Positions 44,540-56,901 of a stretch of 64,000 bases of DNA are shown here, piece by piece. The stretch covers positions 605,026-669,025 of the forward strand of contig WTPW01000067.1 in assembly GCA_009809945.1 (NCBI GenBank), in the 5' to 3' direction. A model generated the notes under the pieces. The model saw only the letters and a list, made by a program, of their open reading frames with translations, did no database searches and was not told where the DNA came from. The position numbers were made by a program, and so were the translations under genes. This stretch comes from Gigaspora margarita. Its lineage: Eukaryota; Glomeromycota; Glomeromycetes; Diversisporales; Gigasporaceae. Positions within the stretch are counted from its first letter, which is position 1, and each line of letters starts with the position of its first letter.

Positions 44540-44765
44540 ATCGGGTTCATTTGAACCAAAATCGGGTTCAAATGAACCTAAGTCGGCTTCATTTGAACCA
44601 AGGCCGGGTTCATTTGCACCAAGATCGGGTTTATTTGAACCAAGATCAGGTTCATTTGAACCAAGATCGGGTTTATTTGAACCAGGATAGGGTTCATTTG
44701 AACCAGGATCGGGTTCATTTGAACCAAGATCAGGTTCATTTGAACCAGAATCAGGTTCATTTAAC
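44540..44765. repeat. 21-bp minisatellite in copy 4
   Basis: About ten units of GGTTCATTTGAACCAAGATC plus G/A. The unit contains GGTTCA and TGAACC, so both strands yield open 7-residue repeat frames (GSNEPDL on minus). These are not genes. Confidence 0.9.
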
Positions 44766-44956
44766 CATAGATAAAAACTAAAGTTTCTAGGGCACAGCAA
44801 TGCCCGAGCACTTAACACTAGTCTACTATATCTAAGGTGCAGTTCTGTGTCACTATTTGAGCTTATGTCATGCTTTTTTTATATTGTTATAGAATGAGTT
44901 TTAATATTATTTTCTTATTTTAATTTTTATTGTTGTAGTTAATTTTATTATATTAT

Positions 44957-46472
44957 ACCAGGAACAGAGTTTTCCATAAGTGAAAATGGAGAGCATGGCT
45001 TACCAAAATGTTCAAGAATGTTCATCCACAAAATCTTGCATTTGGTTGGTTGCCACTATTGGCTATGATTTCTAAATGTGTAAACTCGGATAATTTCAGT
45101 TTTGTTCAGCCATTTAAAGTGTTACCACTGTGACTAAATAATGGTAAATTTTAGTGGCTTAGCTGCTTGTGTTCCAACATTTTTGCATAATGTTATAAAA
45201 TGTTTGATCAGTGTAAGCGTAGCCATATCCAATGTGTGATCATGTCATGTTTTGTGCAATCATTTGTTAATTAGTGATTGATGTTTCTATTTGCATTAAC
45301 ATGGATTATACTACGATTACATTAATGTAGCGAAAAGTTTATTATACCATTCTAGTTAAATCAATATTTTTGTTTATAATAATAAACCAATAAACATTTT
45401 CATTTAATTTATTATTGATTTAACAGATGACACGTGCAGATTAATGAGGCAGAATTGGAGAATAACGGTACAAAATAATCCTATTTCATAATGATTCTGC
45501 TGATTATTATATTGGTAATGGGGTGGCATTTTTGCTCTGTGATGCACTTATGTAATATTCGTGCAAATATGTACATATTGTATACAGTAAAGACTAAATA
45601 TATTTGTATATTTGTATGTCCTGTATTCTATTTTTTCTCACGAATTTATTTTATGTTAATACTTGCGATTATGTTAACATAACAAGTAGGTTTTTACTAA
45701 TTTATCCCCACCTTTCTAATTGGCTAGGATTTTTTGCATGCCACCTTCTTTTTAAAATGTGATTTTTTGGTTAGGGTTAGTGCTGGTTTAGAAGGTGACA
45801 TTATACTAAAATTTTGCAAGAAATTTTTTTTGCTAGTGCGCAAAAGGTGGTTTCTTAGGCAGTTTTTATGATAAATGTGACTTTTCAAAAAAGAGCGATT
45901 GTTGTTTTGATTGTCATGTTGCACCTGATCTTGTGTTCTAATTGGTCAGATTGGCAAAAGATCAGCAAAGGTAGGGGGAAATTAGTGAATGCAACAAGTA
46001 AAGATTCTACGACTATACCCATGAATCCTGTTAATGATCATTGCGACAAGTTTTTTTTATATATGTTGTGCATTAGGATGATTATTCACAATTAATTTAG
46101 GATTACGCATGCGTACAGGATTTTTTCATATGTTAGTTAATCATAATGACTTAGTACGTTCTCGCATATGATATCCGTAAATGTAATTGTGAAAAAAAAA
46201 TTTTTAAAAAAACAATATTGTGCATTCCTGATTAGTTATCTTTTCGATCTGTAAACTCTGTCAACTGACAAAAAAAAAGATTTGTTACAAAACATGTATG
46301 TATGTACATGCTAAAAAATACAGGTTTCATTAAAAAAAAATAGGTATATTATAAACCTATGATAAGTACTGTACATAGTATATATCAAACTAACTAATTA
46401 CTATATTAATAACCCCAGACTATAAATAATTTTTCTGTTCCTGGTTTTGCATGACAGCATCACGCAGCTACC
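44957..46472. mobile_element. Second TTAT-family element
   Basis: TTAT|ACCAGGAACAG at left (TTAT 44953-44956) and CTGTTCCTGGTTTTGCATGA ... GCAGCTACC|TTAT at right (46473-46476). The edges match those of 2711-9514. The interior carries dispersed repeat copy B and no gene. Confidence 0.62.
45440..46150. repeat. Dispersed repeat, copy B
   Basis: Ordered similarity to 24940-25310, with an extra ~240 bp (about 45700-45970) that contains CTAATTGG...CTAATTGG and a TTGGTTAGGGTTAGTGC phrase. The 75-codon frame at 45868 is not conserved in copy A. Confidence 0.55.
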
Positions 46473-46526
46473 TTATTATTATTGTATTATTGTTATTATA
46501 AATAGTTAAATAGAAGAACAGATAAA

Positions 46527-46685
46527 ATGGTTACTATTTCTACCATTTCTACTATTTCTACCATTTCTACCATTTCTACTATTGTTATCATTTCTACTAT
46601 TGTTACCATTTCTATCATTTCTACCATTTCTACCATTTTTACCATTTCTACCATTTCTACTGTTTTTACCATTTCTACTGCTAAT
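46527..46685. repeat. 9-bp minisatellite ACCATTTCT
   Basis: About 17 units alternating ACCATTTCT / ACTATTTCT within the LTR. The frame MVTISTISTIS is an artefact of the repeat. Confidence 0.92.
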
Positions 46686-47784
46686 GATGAAAAGATATAT
46701 AAACCCTAGCTTTCTGCTTTCCTGTACATTAGCTTTAAAGCTTTAGGCATAGACTCAGATTCCCCTCCTCCTCTTCTAATGTTTACAAATAAATATCCTC
46801 TCTATATTATATCATATTATCAATAAATAAAATATATCTTTGCCAAATAAATACTCTCTTGCTCTTTGATAAATAAATATACTGAACCACTATAATGAAG
46901 TAATATTCCACTTGCACACTACTTCATATCTTCTCTAACCCTTACAAGATCCCTATCACTGTGTGTTATATTGCAGGTGTTATATTAAAAAGGCTATAAT
47001 GCTTGTAACAATATATATATTTTTATAGTGATAGTGAGTGAGGTAGGTCCCTTGAATTTTTTGTCAAAACCTCATGTAAAAAAATTCTTTAAAATTCTTA
47101 TTTTACCTATATTACCCTCCACCACTCCACCCACCCACCCTTGAAAAAACTCTTACACAGGAACTAATCCATGGAATTTTTTTAAATATAGTTAGATAGT
47201 AAGGACTCTTGAATTTTTGAGGTTCTTACGTAAAAAAATTCTTTAAAAATCTTATCTTTCTTTTGAAAATATTCCAACTCGGGCACTGATTCTTGAAATT
47301 TTTCAAACTCTGCCCAAAAATAGAGGTGCATTTTGTGTTCCCATGAAAATAGTGAGTTACATATAAATTTAGCTCTGATGGATCAGGTTCAGGATTAGGT
47401 TCATTTGAACTAGGATCGGGTGAACCAGGATCGGTTTTATTTGAACCAAAATTGGGTTCAGATTTTTTTCAAACTCTGACCAAAAATAGTAGACAAATTT
47501 CATATTCCTATAAAAATTATCAGATTACATGATATTCAAACTCTGCTGAATTGAGTTCAAATTGGGCTCATTGCACCAAGATCAGTACCAAGGCCAGGTT
47601 CATTTGAACCAAGATTGGGTTCAAATGAACCTAAGTCGGGCTCACTTGAACCAAGACCGGGTTCATGAACCAGGATCAGGTTAAAGGAACTTAAGTTGGG
47701 TTCATTTGACCCAAGATCACCTATATTTAAAAATACACAAAATATAAACCTCAACTTAGGGCAACATCCAAGACCTAACACTAG

Positions 47785-48752
47785 TCTACTACATCTAAGG
47801 TGCAGTTTTGTATCACTATTTGAGATTATGTCATGCTTTTTTATATATAATTTAATAGTGATAGTAGTGAGGTAGGTCCCTTGAATTTTTGTCAGGACCT
47901 CACATAAAAAAGGCGCAGTTCTGTGTTACTATTTGAGATTATATCACACTTTTTTTATATATAATTTAATAGTGATAGTAGTGAGGTAGGTCCCTTGAAT
48001 TTTTGTCAGGACCTCATGCAAAAAAATTCTTTAAAATTCTTATCTTACCTATATTACTCTCCACCTCCTCCACTTACCATTCTTGAAAAAATGCTAACTC
48101 GGGCACAGACCCATAAAATTTTTTCAAACTCTGATCAAATATACTGTAGTTAGATAGTGAATTTTTGAGGTCCTCACATAAAAAAATTCTTTAAAATTCC
48201 TTATCTTACCCTCTATCCCTCCACCTACTTACTCTTGAAAAAAATTCCAACATGGGCACTGACCCTTAAAATTTTTCCAAACTCTGACCAAAAATAGAGG
48301 TCAGATTTTGTGTTCTCACAAAAATAATTGGGTCATACAAAAATTTACCTCCAATGGATCAGGTTATTTGAACCATGATCAGGTGAACCAGAATCGGGTT
48401 CACTTGAACCAAGATTGGGTTCAGATTTTTCAATCTTCGATCAAAAATAGAGGGCAGAATTCATGTTTCTACAAAAATGATCAGGTTATACAAATTTAAA
48501 CTCTGCCAGATCAAATTTGGATCAGGTTCATTGAACCAAAATTGGGTTCATTTGAACCAAGTCCAGGTTCAAGAACTATGATCAGGTTCAAATGAACCTA
48601 ATTGTGCTCATTTGAACCAAGACTGCCTTCAAGAACTAGGATCAGGACTATATCAGACCAATATCAAGTTCATTTGACCCAGGACCAACTTTATTTAAAA
48701 ATAAAAAAAATAGAAACCTCAACTCAGGGCAACACCTGAGATCTAACACTAG
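47785..48752 (+). mobile_element. Helitron copy 6 (non-autonomous)
   Basis: TCTACTACATCTAAGGTGCA head; ends GGGCAACACCTGAGATCTAACACTAG-type tail. The first 117 bp are duplicated internally (about 47800-47905 and 47910-48025: GCGCAGTTCTGTG, TATATATAATTTAATAGTGA). Confidence 0.78.
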
Positions 48753-50336
48753 TTTACTACATATAAGGCACAGTTCTGTGTCACTATTTGAGATTATGTC
48801 ACACTTTTTTTTATAGAATTTAATAGTAATAGTAGTGAGGTAGGTTTCTTGAATTTTTGTCAGAACCTTATATAAAAAAATTCTTTAAAATTCTTATCTT
48901 ACCTATATTACCCTTTACCTCCCCCATCTACACACCCTTGAAAAACTTTTATATAGGCCCTGACCCATAAATTTTTTTAAATATAGTTTTATTTTTTTAA
49001 ATTTAATGCTAAGAATAAAAACTTAGACATATATATAAGTAAATCTAAATACTTATCTGTGGTCTAAACCTACCAGAGTGGCCAAGCTCACCTAGATTTG
49101 GGTATATGTAAGAATATCAGATGTACATAAAAAAATTCTTTAAAAATCTTATTTTACTTCCTCCTCCTCCACCCATCCACCCTTGAAAAATTATAACACG
49201 GGCACTGACACTTGAAATTTTTTCAAACTCTAACCAAAAATAGAGGTCAGGTTTTGTGTTCCCATGCTAGTGGTGAGTCACACAAAACTTCATGCACTGG
49301 TAGATCGAGTTCAGAATCATGTCAATTGAATAAGAACCAGAATTGGGTGGACTAGGACCAGGTTCATTTGAACCAATATTGTGTTCAGATTTTTTCAAAC
49401 TCTAACCAAAAATAGAGAACAAATTTTGTGTTCTCATAAAAATGACCGGGTTATTCAAAATACAAACTCCACTGGATTGAGTTCAAATCAGTTTCATTGA
49501 ACCAAGATTAGGTTTATTTGAACCAAGACTGGGTTCAAGACCAAGATCAGGTTCAAATGAACCTAAATTAGGCTTACTTAAACCAAGACCGGGTTCAAGA
49601 ACCAGGATCAGGACCAAGATCAGTTTTATTTGACCCTCCACCTCCCCCACCCACTCACTCTAGAAAAATTTCCAACTCAGGTACTGATCCATGAAAATTT
49701 TTCAAACTCCTGCCAAATATCGTTAGTTAGATAGTGAGGACCCTTGCATTTTTGAGTTCCTCATATAAAAAAATTCTTTAAAAATCTTATCTTATAATGC
49801 CCACTCACCCTTGAAAAAATTCCAACACAGGCAGTGACCCTTGAAAATTTTCAAACTCTGCCCAAAATAGAGGTCAGATGTTGTGTTTACACAAAAATAG
49901 TAGATTACACAAAATTTAAGCTCTGACAGATCAGGTTCAAGATCGGATCTTTGCACCAGGATCAGGTGAGCCAAAATTGGGTTAATCTGAACCAAGATTA
50001 GGTTCAAATTTTCAACCTCAGACCAAAAATAAAGGACAGATTGTGAGTTCCCACAAAATGATCAGGTTATATAAAATTCAAACTCTGCCTAATTGGGTTT
50101 GGATTGGGTTTATTGAACAAAAAATTGGGTTTATTTGAACCAAGACTGGGTTCAAGAACCAAGATCAGGTTAAAATGAACCTAATTGGGCTCACTTGAAC
50201 CAAGACTGCCTTCAAGAACCAGAATCAGGACTAGAATAGGACCAACGTCAGGTTCATTTGATTAAGACCAGCTACATTTAAAAATAAAAAAAATAAAAAC
50301 CTTAACTTGAAGCAACGCCTGAGCCCTAATACTAGT
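48753..50336 (+). mobile_element. Helitron copy 7, longer
   Basis: Head TTTACTACATATAAGG (TC changed to TT). Near 49010-49130 a unique AT-rich piece interrupts the unit. After it the body blocks are repeated, suggesting two fused or recombined copies. Ends GAGCCCTAATACTAG. Confidence 0.72.
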
Positions 50337-51158
50337 CTATCTGCTACATCTAAAGCACAGTCCTGTGTCACTATTTGAGATTATGTCATACATTTTTTAT
50401 ATAATTTAATAGTGATAGTAGCAAGATAGGTTCATTGAATTTTTGTCAGGACTTCATATAAAAAAATTTTTTAAAATTCTTATTTTACCTATATTACCCT
50501 CCACTACCCCCATCTACCAACTCTTGAAAAAACTCATACATGGGCCCTGATCCATAAAATTTTGTCAAATATAGTTAGATAGTGAGACCCTTGAATTTTT
50601 GAGGTCCTTATATAAAAAAATTCTTTAAAAATCTTATTTTACCCTTCTCTTTCCCTACTCACCCACTCTTGAAAACATTCAAACATGGGCACTGACCCTT
50701 GAAATTTTTTCAAATTCTAACCAAAAATAGAGATCAAGTTTGTTTTCCATGACAATAATGAGTTATACAAAACTTTATGCTCTGGCAGATTGGGTTCAGG
50801 ATTGGGTTATTTGAACCAAAATCAGGGTTGAATTGTTTCAAGCTCAGACCAAAAATAGAAGACAGATTTTGTGTTCTCATAAAAATAATTGTATTACATG
50901 ATAATCAAACTCTGCTGTATCAGGTCCAGATTAGGTTCATTGAACCAAGATCAGGTTCATTTGAACCAAGACAGGTTCAAGAACCAAGCTCAGGTTCTAA
51001 TGAACCTAAGTCAGGCTCACTTGAACCAAGACTGGGTTCATGAACCAGGATTAGATTGAAATGAAACTAAGTTGGGTTCATTTGACCCAAGACCAGCTAC
51101 ATTTAAAAATAAAAAAATAGAAACCTCAACTCAGGTAACACCTGAGCCCTAACACTAG
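50337..51158 (+). mobile_element. Helitron copy 8 (non-autonomous)
   Basis: Head TCTATCTGCTACATCTAAAG; ends CAGGTAACACCTGAGCCCTA then ACACTAG. Standard double body and a short, degenerate minisatellite. Confidence 0.78.
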
Positions 51159-51984
51159 TCTACTATATTTAAGGCACAGTTGTCCATCACTATTTGAAAT
51201 TATGTTATGCTTTTTTTATATATTTAATAGTAGTGAAGACCCTTGAATTTTTGAGGTTCTCATATAAAAAAATTATTTGAAAATCTTAACTTACCTACCA
51301 TCCTTCTCACCCTTCCACTCTTGAAAAAATTCCAACATGGCACTAACCCTTAAGATTTTTTCAAATCCTAACCAAATATAGTTAGTTAAATAGTGAGAAC
51401 CCTTGAATTTTTGAGGTTTTCACATAAAAAAATTCTTTAAAAATCTTATCTTACTCTTGAAAAATTTCAACTTGGGCATTGACCCTTGAAATTTTTTTAA
51501 ACTCTAACCAAAAATAGAGGTTTGATTTTGTGTTTCTACAAAATAGTAGTTTATACAAAATACAAGCTCTGATAGATCGAGTGAACTGGGATTGAGTCAT
51601 TTGAACCAGAATCGGGCAAACAAGATTAGGTTCATTTGAACACAGATCAGGTTCAGATTTTTCAAACTCTGACCAAAAATAGAGGACGGATTTTGTGTTC
51701 CCACAAAAATTATCAAATTATATAAAATTCAAACATTGCTGAGTTGGGTTCAGATTGGGTTCATTGAACCAAGATTGGGTTTATTTGAACCAATATCAGG
51801 TTCAAGAACCCAGATCAGGTTAAATAAACCTAAGTCGAGCTCATTTGAACCAAGACCAGGACCAAGAACCAGGATCATGACCAGATCAGGCCCAAAATCA
51901 GGTTTATTTGACCCAAGAACAGCTATATTTAAAATATAAAAATAAAAACCTCAACTCAGGGCAATACCTGAGCTCTAACACTAG
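51159..51984 (+). mobile_element. Helitron copy 9 (non-autonomous)
   Basis: Head TCTACTATATTTAAGGCACA; ends CAGGGCAATACCTGAGCTCT then AACACTAG, followed by the head of the coding copy. Confidence 0.78.
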
Positions 51985-54900
51985 TCAATATATTATAGCC
52001 CGATTGTCCATCACTATTTGAGATTATATTATTCTTTTTTTATTAATAATTTTATAGAGGTCCCTTGCAAAACAGGGATCTCTATTTAAAATTATTAAAA
52101 AAAAGTACAATATAATCTTAAATAGTAACAGACAATCAGATTATAATATATTGTTGTTCTTTAAGTTTCTTTTAAGCTTTTTCTTTAAAAATTTTTCTTT
52201 CTTTAAAATTCTTAAAAATTCTCACCCTCCGCCTTACCACCCACCCACTTTAAAAAAAATCTTCACAATTTGTCTTCAAAGCTTCTCTTCAAAGCTGAGT
52301 TAAAAAAACTTAGAAAAACTAAATTGGAGATTTTTTTAAACTCAGACTTAGTGTCAATTTTAAAAAAAACACAGATTTCGCATTCCTACAAAATTTAAAT
52401 AAATTCAAACTCTACCTTTTGGGGTTTTTAAACTCAGACTAAGTGTCAAAGTCACATGACTTTGAGAATTTGACTTTTTGCAACAAAGGGTTAGTGATCC
52501 TACCTCACGCATGTAGGTCTCAGAATCTGTATAACATTTTGCTAAAATGTTACTTTTTAAAATAACCCAAATTAAAAATAATAAAAATAGAAAAAATAAA
52601 AATAAATATGCTATGTGTAACATAGCAAAATTATTAAAATAGCATAAACTCCAAAATTGGTATAACTCAGGTTCATGTAACAACCTGATTTTGCCTTAAT
52701 ACAGATTTTTGATTTTAGTACTGAATTTATTTTTTTTTTAAAAAAGACTAATATTTATTAAAAACAAATATTCTTTAAACTAACAACTTATTATTTTAAC
52801 AGATTATAATTAAGATTTAAAATAATAAACAGTAAGTTAATTAAATTTTAATTAAAATATTATAAATATAATATAATAACTTTTAAATAAACATTTAAAA
52901 CAGATAAAACAAGTAAAAACTTTATAATTAAAAGTAAAATTTTAAAACTTTTAATTATTTATTTAATAATATTTTTGTTTACAAATTATATATTACAAAT
53001 ATTAATTTTAATATTTTTTTATATTTTTTTGAGATAGAAATGTCAAAAGAAAAAGAAAAATTCCCTATACCTCAGCATATTATAGATGCTAATCCTATAC
53101 CTCAAAAGGAAACTAAAGAAAATAAAAAAAAAAAGAATAAACAGAATGAACCAAGCTAAGGGCAGATATTATAAAGCCCAAAAAAAGTCTCATGCAGCTG
53201 CTCAAGAATCTGATCAAGCCCTGCTTCAAGAACAAGGTCTCAATATATAGCAAATTTACCTGTATCTTCAAAACAAGAGCAAGATCAAGAAAATCTTCTA
53301 CATTAAGACAACAGAGGTATAGAGCATCTATAAGTGCTGAGAAGCAAGAAGAGGCAAAAAAGAAAAAATAGAGAAAGAAGAAAAAGAACCTATGAGAAGA
53401 AGAAACAAAAACAATATAAACAATTTTTTAAAATAGAACATTGTAGTTTAAATGAATATGAGGAAGAGATAGTAAGAAAGAGGAAGAAGAGGAGGAAGAA
53501 GAGGAGGAGATGTAATAAATAGAAGGCATATGTTTGGAAGAATGAACATTATTTGTGGCCATTGTGAGGCTTTAAAATAGAGGCAGGAAAAACCAGGACT
53601 ATGCTGCATGAATGGACAAACAGAATTAGTACCACATCTACCACCACCAACAGCAATAAAAAATTGCTTACAGAAAAAGATTCTACATCTAAAAAACCAT
53701 ATATTGACCAAATAAGAGCATATAATCAAATATTTGCTTTTACATCAATTGGTACAAAATTAGATATGAATCTCACAAATGCCACAGAAGGGTTTATACA
53801 TATAGAATTAGTGTAATATTATATCATAACATTAGTTCTTTATGCCAAAAGAAGGAGAAAAACCAAAATTCTCCCAAATTTATTTTTATGATTCTGATAA
53901 TTTTGAAAATCAACTCAACAGAAGACATGAAATAATGCATAGTTAATTAAATTTCAATCTGTTGAAAGAAATTCAAAAGGAATTAGATTCTTCAAATCCT
54001 TTTGTAGAATTTTATAAAAATTCAAGAAATTATAAAATAGAATATGAAAAGTAAGTATTGTATATAACAATACATAATACTCATAGCAAGGATATAAGAC
54101 AATATAATGCACCAACAGCTTCAGAAATAGCTGCAATATATTGTAATAAACCAACAATACAACATAGAGATATTATTATCAAAAGACATGATGATAAATT
54201 TCAAAGAATATCTGAATTAAATGATGCATATGATCCTTTACAATATCCTTTGCTATTTCGAAATAGAGAATATGGTTGGCATAAAGGAATGCTAAGAAAA
54301 AATGTTACATCAGAAGAAATTGTTGAACTAGAAAATATTACAGATAATGAAGAAGATGAATATGATGATACTAATCATAATAATAATGATGATAATGATG
54401 ATGATGATAATAATGATAATAATTATGGCAAACTGCTAGACAAGTTTCTGACCAACTTCTTACAGATTTGGTAAGCTTAGCAAGTACAGGTACAAGTAAA
54501 ACATCAAGTACTACTAAGTAGCCAACAAGTCAACTATAACACTATCTGAAGAAGTTTAGCAGAAAAGCTTGATAATTTAATGCAACAAGCTATTTACCAA
54601 GATATTTTAAAATGTTTAGCAAGATATTCAAGAACAACAAGAATTTCAAAAAGAAAAAGTCCAACAAGTAGAAGAAGTCAACAAGAAGAAGTTCCAATAA
54701 TTCTTGAAGAATATAAACAATATAAACCCAAAATAGGAGCATCTGTTGATGATTATACTATCTTACAAAGATATACTAAAAGTCATACAGGTTTATCTCA
54801 AATATTTGAAGATTCAACTCTTAGATCCAGTAGTGAAAGTTTCATAAGTGTTAGTGAAACAAGTGAAAAAAGTGATAAAGGATCTAAAATAAAAAGAAAA

Positions 54901-55524
54901 GTTCAAGTTGATAAAAAAGGAAAAGGAAAAGAAGTTGAATCTGAACAAATTCTAATCAGGATAATGATAATAATACTGCTGAACCTCAAAAAAAGAAGTA
55001 AAAAGTTGATAAAGGAAAACAAAAAGAATTTATTGAACCTGATAATGATAATGATGAGAATAATAATAATAATAGTAATAATAGTGATAATAGTAATAAT
55101 GATAATGATAAAACATCATTAAAGATTCAACAAAAAAAGAAAAAGAGGTTAACAGTCTCTATTAGAGAATTTGCAGCTTATAGGTTTATGATTAGAAATT
55201 CAAACAAAGATGATAGTATTATAATATATCTTTCATGCAGATTATTTCAACAATATATAGTAGATAAATTTGTAAAATATGAATCAAGTAATATAATTTG
55301 GCAAAGAAGATATCAAAAATATTAAGATTAGAACCATATAATGGTTTAGAAGATATAATATCTAATAAATATGCTGAAAAAGTCAACTATAATGAAATTG
55401 GCAAAAAGATAATTTTGTCATCAAGTTTTACAGGATCTACAAGATATTATCAACAATTGTACCAAGATTCAATGCCAATTGTTAGAGAATTGGAAAACCT
55501 AGATCTGTTTATAACAGTAACATG

Positions 55525-55759
55525 TAGTGTCTGAAATTCAATTTTTAAATTAGTTGTGGGCTGCAACTAAATAAAAAAAAATAGTTGCGGATTATAAGAA
55601 TCTATAAAAATTTAGTTGCGCAAATAAACATTTAATCAAAATTTATAAGTAAAATTTGCAAATTTATGTGCGGAATTTGCATATGCATTTCAGATTTTGG
55701 TTGCGGAAATTTAAAATTTGTTGCAGTCCGCAGACTCCGCAACCCAATTTCAGACACTG
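55525..55759. mobile_element. 235-bp hAT-like MITE in the Rep gene
   Basis: Ends TAGTGTCTGAAATT and inverted CAGTGTCTGAAATT; GTAACATG at 55517-55524 and 55760-55767. Removing the element and one duplication rejoins the conserved Helitron motif TCNPKWPEI in frame. Many TTGCGG/CCGCAA motifs inside. Confidence 0.9.
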
Positions 55760-56238
55760 GTAACATGTAATCCAAAATGGCCTGAAATTACTAATAACTA
55801 CTTAAAGATTTAATTACAAAATCTGTTTTAGGAAAAGTTATTGCATATGTATATGTAATTAAATTTCAAAAAAGAGAGTTGCCATATTCTCATATATTGG
55901 CACCTGAAGGTAAACCACAAATACCTAAAGATTTTGATCAAATAGTATCTGCAGAGATACCTAATCCTGAAGGACAACCAAAATTATATAAAATAGCAAA
56001 AACAAGTACATGGACCCTGTGGAAAAGATATTAATCCATCACCTCTATGTATAGTTGATAGAAAATGTAGCAAATATTATCCAAGAGAATTTACTACAGA
56101 AACTTCAACAAATAAATCAGAATACCCTATATATAGAAGAAGACCAAATTCAAGAACCATTAAAAAAACATGGGGTATCAATTAATATTGACAACAGATA
56201 GATTGTTCTTTATAATCCATATTTAGTAAAAAAATATA

Positions 56239-56901
56239 CTGTATTACTGCAAAATAACGATCATAGGCATTATTTTGAAAATTGCATCTCCTAAAAATAG
56301 TATACTCAGTTTTGAAATAATGCCCATGCACATCCTGAAATAGCACGTGGCATATATAGAATACTATTTAATCAAATGCATAACAAAAGTGTTCAACGAA
56401 TGATTCATATTTATTCTTTTTAGCTTTAATGGCTTTAAGAATAACTATCATTAAATGTTCAATTAGTGCTACCCTTATTCTAGCAGGATAATAAATTGTT
56501 ACGGGCATTCTTTTTGATTTAATACTGGAATATAATTTTGATAATAAACGAATGTTTTTTGCATATTCTTTTTAAAGTTAGAACTATAATGCCTTAGAGT
56601 TCTGCATAATGATACCAAAGAACAAAGAAAAATAAGATCATAAATCTACAGGTAATACTTTATATATGTGCAGGTTTTAAAAAATAAATAATTCACTTTT
56701 TACTATCGCTATGTAGAAGTTCAACAATAGGTTAATTGTTCAAATATATATATATATATATATATATTAAGGTTTAGATTTTTAGCACTGGGACAGGATA
56801 AAAAATCAAGTTACCTCAAAATAGCACACATGTGTGCACTCAAAATAGCATGCAGGTGATCAAATCACTGCGCAGGTGCACGTTATTTCGCGGTAATACA
56901 G
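56239..56901. mobile_element. 663-bp TA-flanked MITE in the Rep gene
   Basis: CTGTATTACTGCAAAATAAC and inverted CTGTATTACCGCGAAATAAC, TA outside both ends. Its removal joins NPYLVKKY to the segment leading to KYLYKYVYK, the expected order in Rep. It contains a TA microsatellite (56745-56766) and CACACATGTGTG-like steps. Confidence 0.82.

Larger units (their letters stand above)
42784..44821 (+). mobile_element. Helitron copy 4, with nested palindromes
   Basis: TCAATACACTAAAACGCAAT head with a partial stem-loop; ends GCAATGCCCGAGCACTTAACACTAG. It is interrupted by 43131-44204. The body after the insertion carries two CACCTCCCCCACTCACCCA blocks and the minisatellite 44540-44765. Confidence 0.8.
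44885..47010 (+). mobile_element. Probable solo LTR, itself interrupted
   Basis: Begins TGTTATAGAATG and ends GCTTGTAACA (TGTTA..TAACA ends), flanked by ATAT (44881-44884, 47011-47014); the joined flanks match other Helitron copies. Minus the 1516-bp nested element it is about 0.6 kb. It has TATATAAACCC at 46696 followed by a pyrimidine-rich start-like CTAGCTTTCTGCTTTCCTG, and AATAAA signals near 46788 and 46824, as expected of an LTR. No internal coding region remains. Confidence 0.6.
44822..47784 (+). mobile_element. Helitron copy 5, split by a solo LTR
   Basis: TCTACTATATCTAAGGTGCA head to 44884; resumes at 47015 with the standard TTATAGTGATAGTGAGTGAG... body; ends CCTAACACTAG. About 840 bp without the insertion. 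Confidence 0.78.

Noticed and set aside
44507..44818. Open frames of GSNEPDL / LNQDRVH repeats
   Set aside because: They are products of a 21-bp minisatellite inside a Helitron, open on both strands at once, with no domain.
46527..46709. 60-codon frame MVTISTISTIS
   Set aside because: Translation of a 9-bp minisatellite in an LTR.
53334..53522. Lys/Arg-rich 62-codon frame as a separate nuclear protein
   Set aside because: It lies in order within the N-terminal part of the Helitron gene relic and is low-complexity.
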